From: CAYTLQ01 sp964438715
GTDB taxonomy: Bacteria; Bacteroidota; Ignavibacteria; Ignavibacteriales; Ignavibacteriaceae
Assembly: GCA_964438715.1 (NCBI GenBank)
Contig: CAYTLQ010000211.1
Location: forward strand, 1 to 7,665
Length of the DNA stretch: 7,665 nt
Reading direction: 5' to 3'
Part shown: one piece after another, positions 6,524 to 7,665 of the stretch
Position numbering within the stretch: the stretch's first letter is position 1
Layout of the letters: each line of letters starts with the position of its first letter
Program-made: the position numbers and the translations under genes
The notes under the pieces: generated by a model
Database searches by the model: none
Told to the model about the DNA's origin: nothing
What the model saw: the letters and a program-made list of their open reading frames with translations, nothing else

Positions 6524-7567
6524 ATGATAACGATTAAAGAAATTGCCGAACTCACCGGCGCGGCTATTACGGGTGATCCGGAATATGAAATAAGCGGAGT
6601 GGCTAAAATAGAAGAGGCAAATGCGGGGGATCTGACTTTTCTTTATTTACCTCAGTATCAGAAATATTTTTCCTCCACCAGAGCATCAGCCATATTTGTT
6701 AAACCGGGTTTTGAAAAAATCCGGAATGATATAATTTATCTTGAAGTAGCTGATCCCAACAAAGCATTCTTAAAAGTCATAATTAAATATTTCTCACCGG
6801 AATTTCCTTTGGCCGGTATAGACTCATCGGCGTATATTGCTCCAACTGCAAGTGTTGCTAAATCTGCCGCCATAGGCAAAAATGTTGTTATTTCCGAGGG
6901 ATGCAAAATAGGTGAAAGAACTAAAATTTTTCACAATACTGTGCTGTCACCGAATGTTGAAATTGGTGATGATTGCCTGATTTTTCAAAATGTAAGTATC
7001 AGGGAAAATTGCAGGATTGGTAATAGAGTTATATTACATCCGGGAGTAGTAATCGGAAGTGATGGATTTGGATTCTTACCTGATAATACGGGAAGCTACA
7101 TTAAAATACCACAAATTGGCAATGTGGTAATAGAGGATGATGTTGAGATTGGAGCAAACACTGCAATCGACAGAGCGGCATTGGGTTCAACGATTATCAG
7201 AAGGGGCGTAAAACTCGACAATCTTATTCAAATTGCGCATGGTGTAAGCATTGGTTCAGATACAGTAATTTCTGCTCAGAGCGGAATTAGTGGCAGTACG
7301 AAGATAGGGTCAAATTGTATAATTGCCGGTCAGGTTGGTACAGTGGGACATATTGAAATAACTGATAAAGTAATAATTGGAGCACAGTCAGGTATTTCAA
7401 AATCTATCACTGCTCCGGGTACATATTTTGGTTATCCTGCAAAAGAACATAAAGAGGCTTTGAGAATTGAGGGTCATATCAGAAATCTGGCTGAATATGC
7501 TAAGAGAATAAAAGAACTTGAAAAAAAAGTTGAAGAATTAACTTCAAATAAAAAGGAAAGAAGTTAG
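6524..7567 (+). CDS. lpxD: UDP-3-O-acylglucosamine N-acyltransferase LpxD
   Basis: LpxD transfers a 3-hydroxyacyl chain from acyl carrier protein to the 2-amino group of UDP-3-O-acylglucosamine, the third step of lipid A synthesis, in the cytosol. The 347-residue product has the normal length and three-part build. There is an N-terminal uridine-binding domain at about 1-100 (IAELTGAAITGD, then GDLTFL), and a left-handed beta-helix of hexapeptide repeats at about 103-295 with many I-G-N/D turns. A C-terminal helical tail at about 305-345 is charged and coiled-coil-like. The expected catalytic His is His239 in LIQIAHGVSIG, the same number as in E. coli LpxD. HPGVVIGSDGFGF (172-184) and the NTAIDRA segment (212-218) are also family-typical and separate it from LpxA. 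TAAGGA, overlapping the previous stop, is its ribosome-binding site. The skp-lpxD linkage is conserved widely in Gram-negative bacteria. Confidence 0.97.
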   Translation: MITIKEIAELTGAAITGDPEYEISGVAKIEEANAGDLTFLYLPQYQKYFSSTRASAIFVKPGFEKIRNDIIYLEVADPNKAFLKVIIKYFSPEFPLAGIDSSAYIAPTASVAKSAAIGKNVVISEGCKIGERTKIFHNTVLSPNVEIGDDCLIFQNVSIRENCRIGNRVILHPGVVIGSDGFGFLPDNTGSYIKIPQIGNVVIEDDVEIGANTAIDRAALGSTIIRRGVKLDNLIQIAHGVSIGSDTVISAQSGISGSTKIGSNCIIAGQVGTVGHIEITDKVIIGAQSGISKSITAPGTYFGYPAKEHKEALRIEGHIRNLAEYAKRIKELEKKVEELTSNKKERS

Positions 7568-7579
7568 TTAAAGATATTA

Positions 7580-7631
7580 ATCATAGGTCGGAGCACAGGT
7601 AGTTCGTCCGATTTATGATAAAAGATTTTTT
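7580..7631 (+). terminator. Hairpin followed by T-run downstream of lpxD; possible terminator or attenuator
   Basis: ATCATAGGTCGGA at 7580-7592 pairs with TCCGATTTATGAT at 7607-7619 over 13 positions, two of them G-U wobbles, around a 14-base loop. Six T residues lie at 7626-7631, but 6 bases (AAAAGA) separate them from the stem, which is more than in an ideal intrinsic terminator. It begins 12 bases after the lpxD stop. It may terminate or attenuate transcription before the next gene. No gene could be supported in the last 98 bases of the window. Confidence 0.45.
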
Positions 7632-7665
7632 CAAGAAATAACCCGGAAGGTGGAGCAGTATATTT

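Noticed and set aside
7615..7641. Short frame MIKDFFKK as a leader peptide after lpxD
   Set aside because: Eight codons, with the ATG buried in the right arm of the hairpin and no ribosome-binding site; there is no runs-of-one-amino-acid signature of attenuation.
7650..7665. GTG at 7650 as the start of the next gene (possibly lpxC)
   Set aside because: Only five codons are visible, the purine-rich stretch overlaps the GTG itself, and the residues do not identify a family; the true start may lie outside the window.

Overview
This window looks like a conserved cell-envelope biogenesis locus from a Gram-negative, AT-rich bacterium. The best guess is the Bacteroidota/Chlorobiota/Ignavibacteriota group, with an ignavibacterium-like lineage most likely. 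That placement is inferred from three things: the gene order uppS-bamA-skp-skp-lpxD, two successive OmpH/Skp paralogues whose C-termini look like those of this group, and a PstS-like protein followed directly by an exported TPR protein. No rRNA or other marker gene fixes the taxonomy.

Layout, all on the + strand. Bases 1-281 hold the 3' end of a phosphate-binding-protein-like (PstS-family) gene cut by the window edge. It overlaps by 4 bases (ATGA) an exported 525-residue tetratricopeptide-repeat protein (278-1855). A gap of about 150 bases follows, containing a strong GC-rich hairpin. Then comes the envelope block: uppS (2010-2792, TTG start), bamA (2798-5302), a first skp/ompH-like gene (5375-5902, GTG start), a clear intrinsic terminator (5909-5940), a second skp/ompH-like gene (6004-6516) and lpxD (6524-7567). 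The last 98 bases hold a hairpin and no supported gene. In related genomes the next gene is often lpxC or an lpxC-fabZ fusion, but that lies outside the window.

The genes serve one theme. UppS makes undecaprenyl diphosphate, the precursor of the lipid carrier used for peptidoglycan and surface polysaccharides. BamA inserts beta-barrel proteins into the outer membrane. The Skp-like proteins are periplasmic holdase chaperones that deliver unfolded barrels to BamA. LpxD adds the second acyl pair in lipid A synthesis. The upstream pair belongs to a different, less understood unit, probably a TonB/ExbBD-associated envelope operon whose other genes would lie upstream.

I found no mobile element, CRISPR array, tRNA/rRNA or defence system. 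I do not think the window holds a new biological system. The points worth a second look are the regulatory hairpins, the terminator separating the two Skp paralogues, an acidic insertion in the second POTRA domain of BamA, the PstS-like/TPR pairing, and a GC-rich patch near the left edge.
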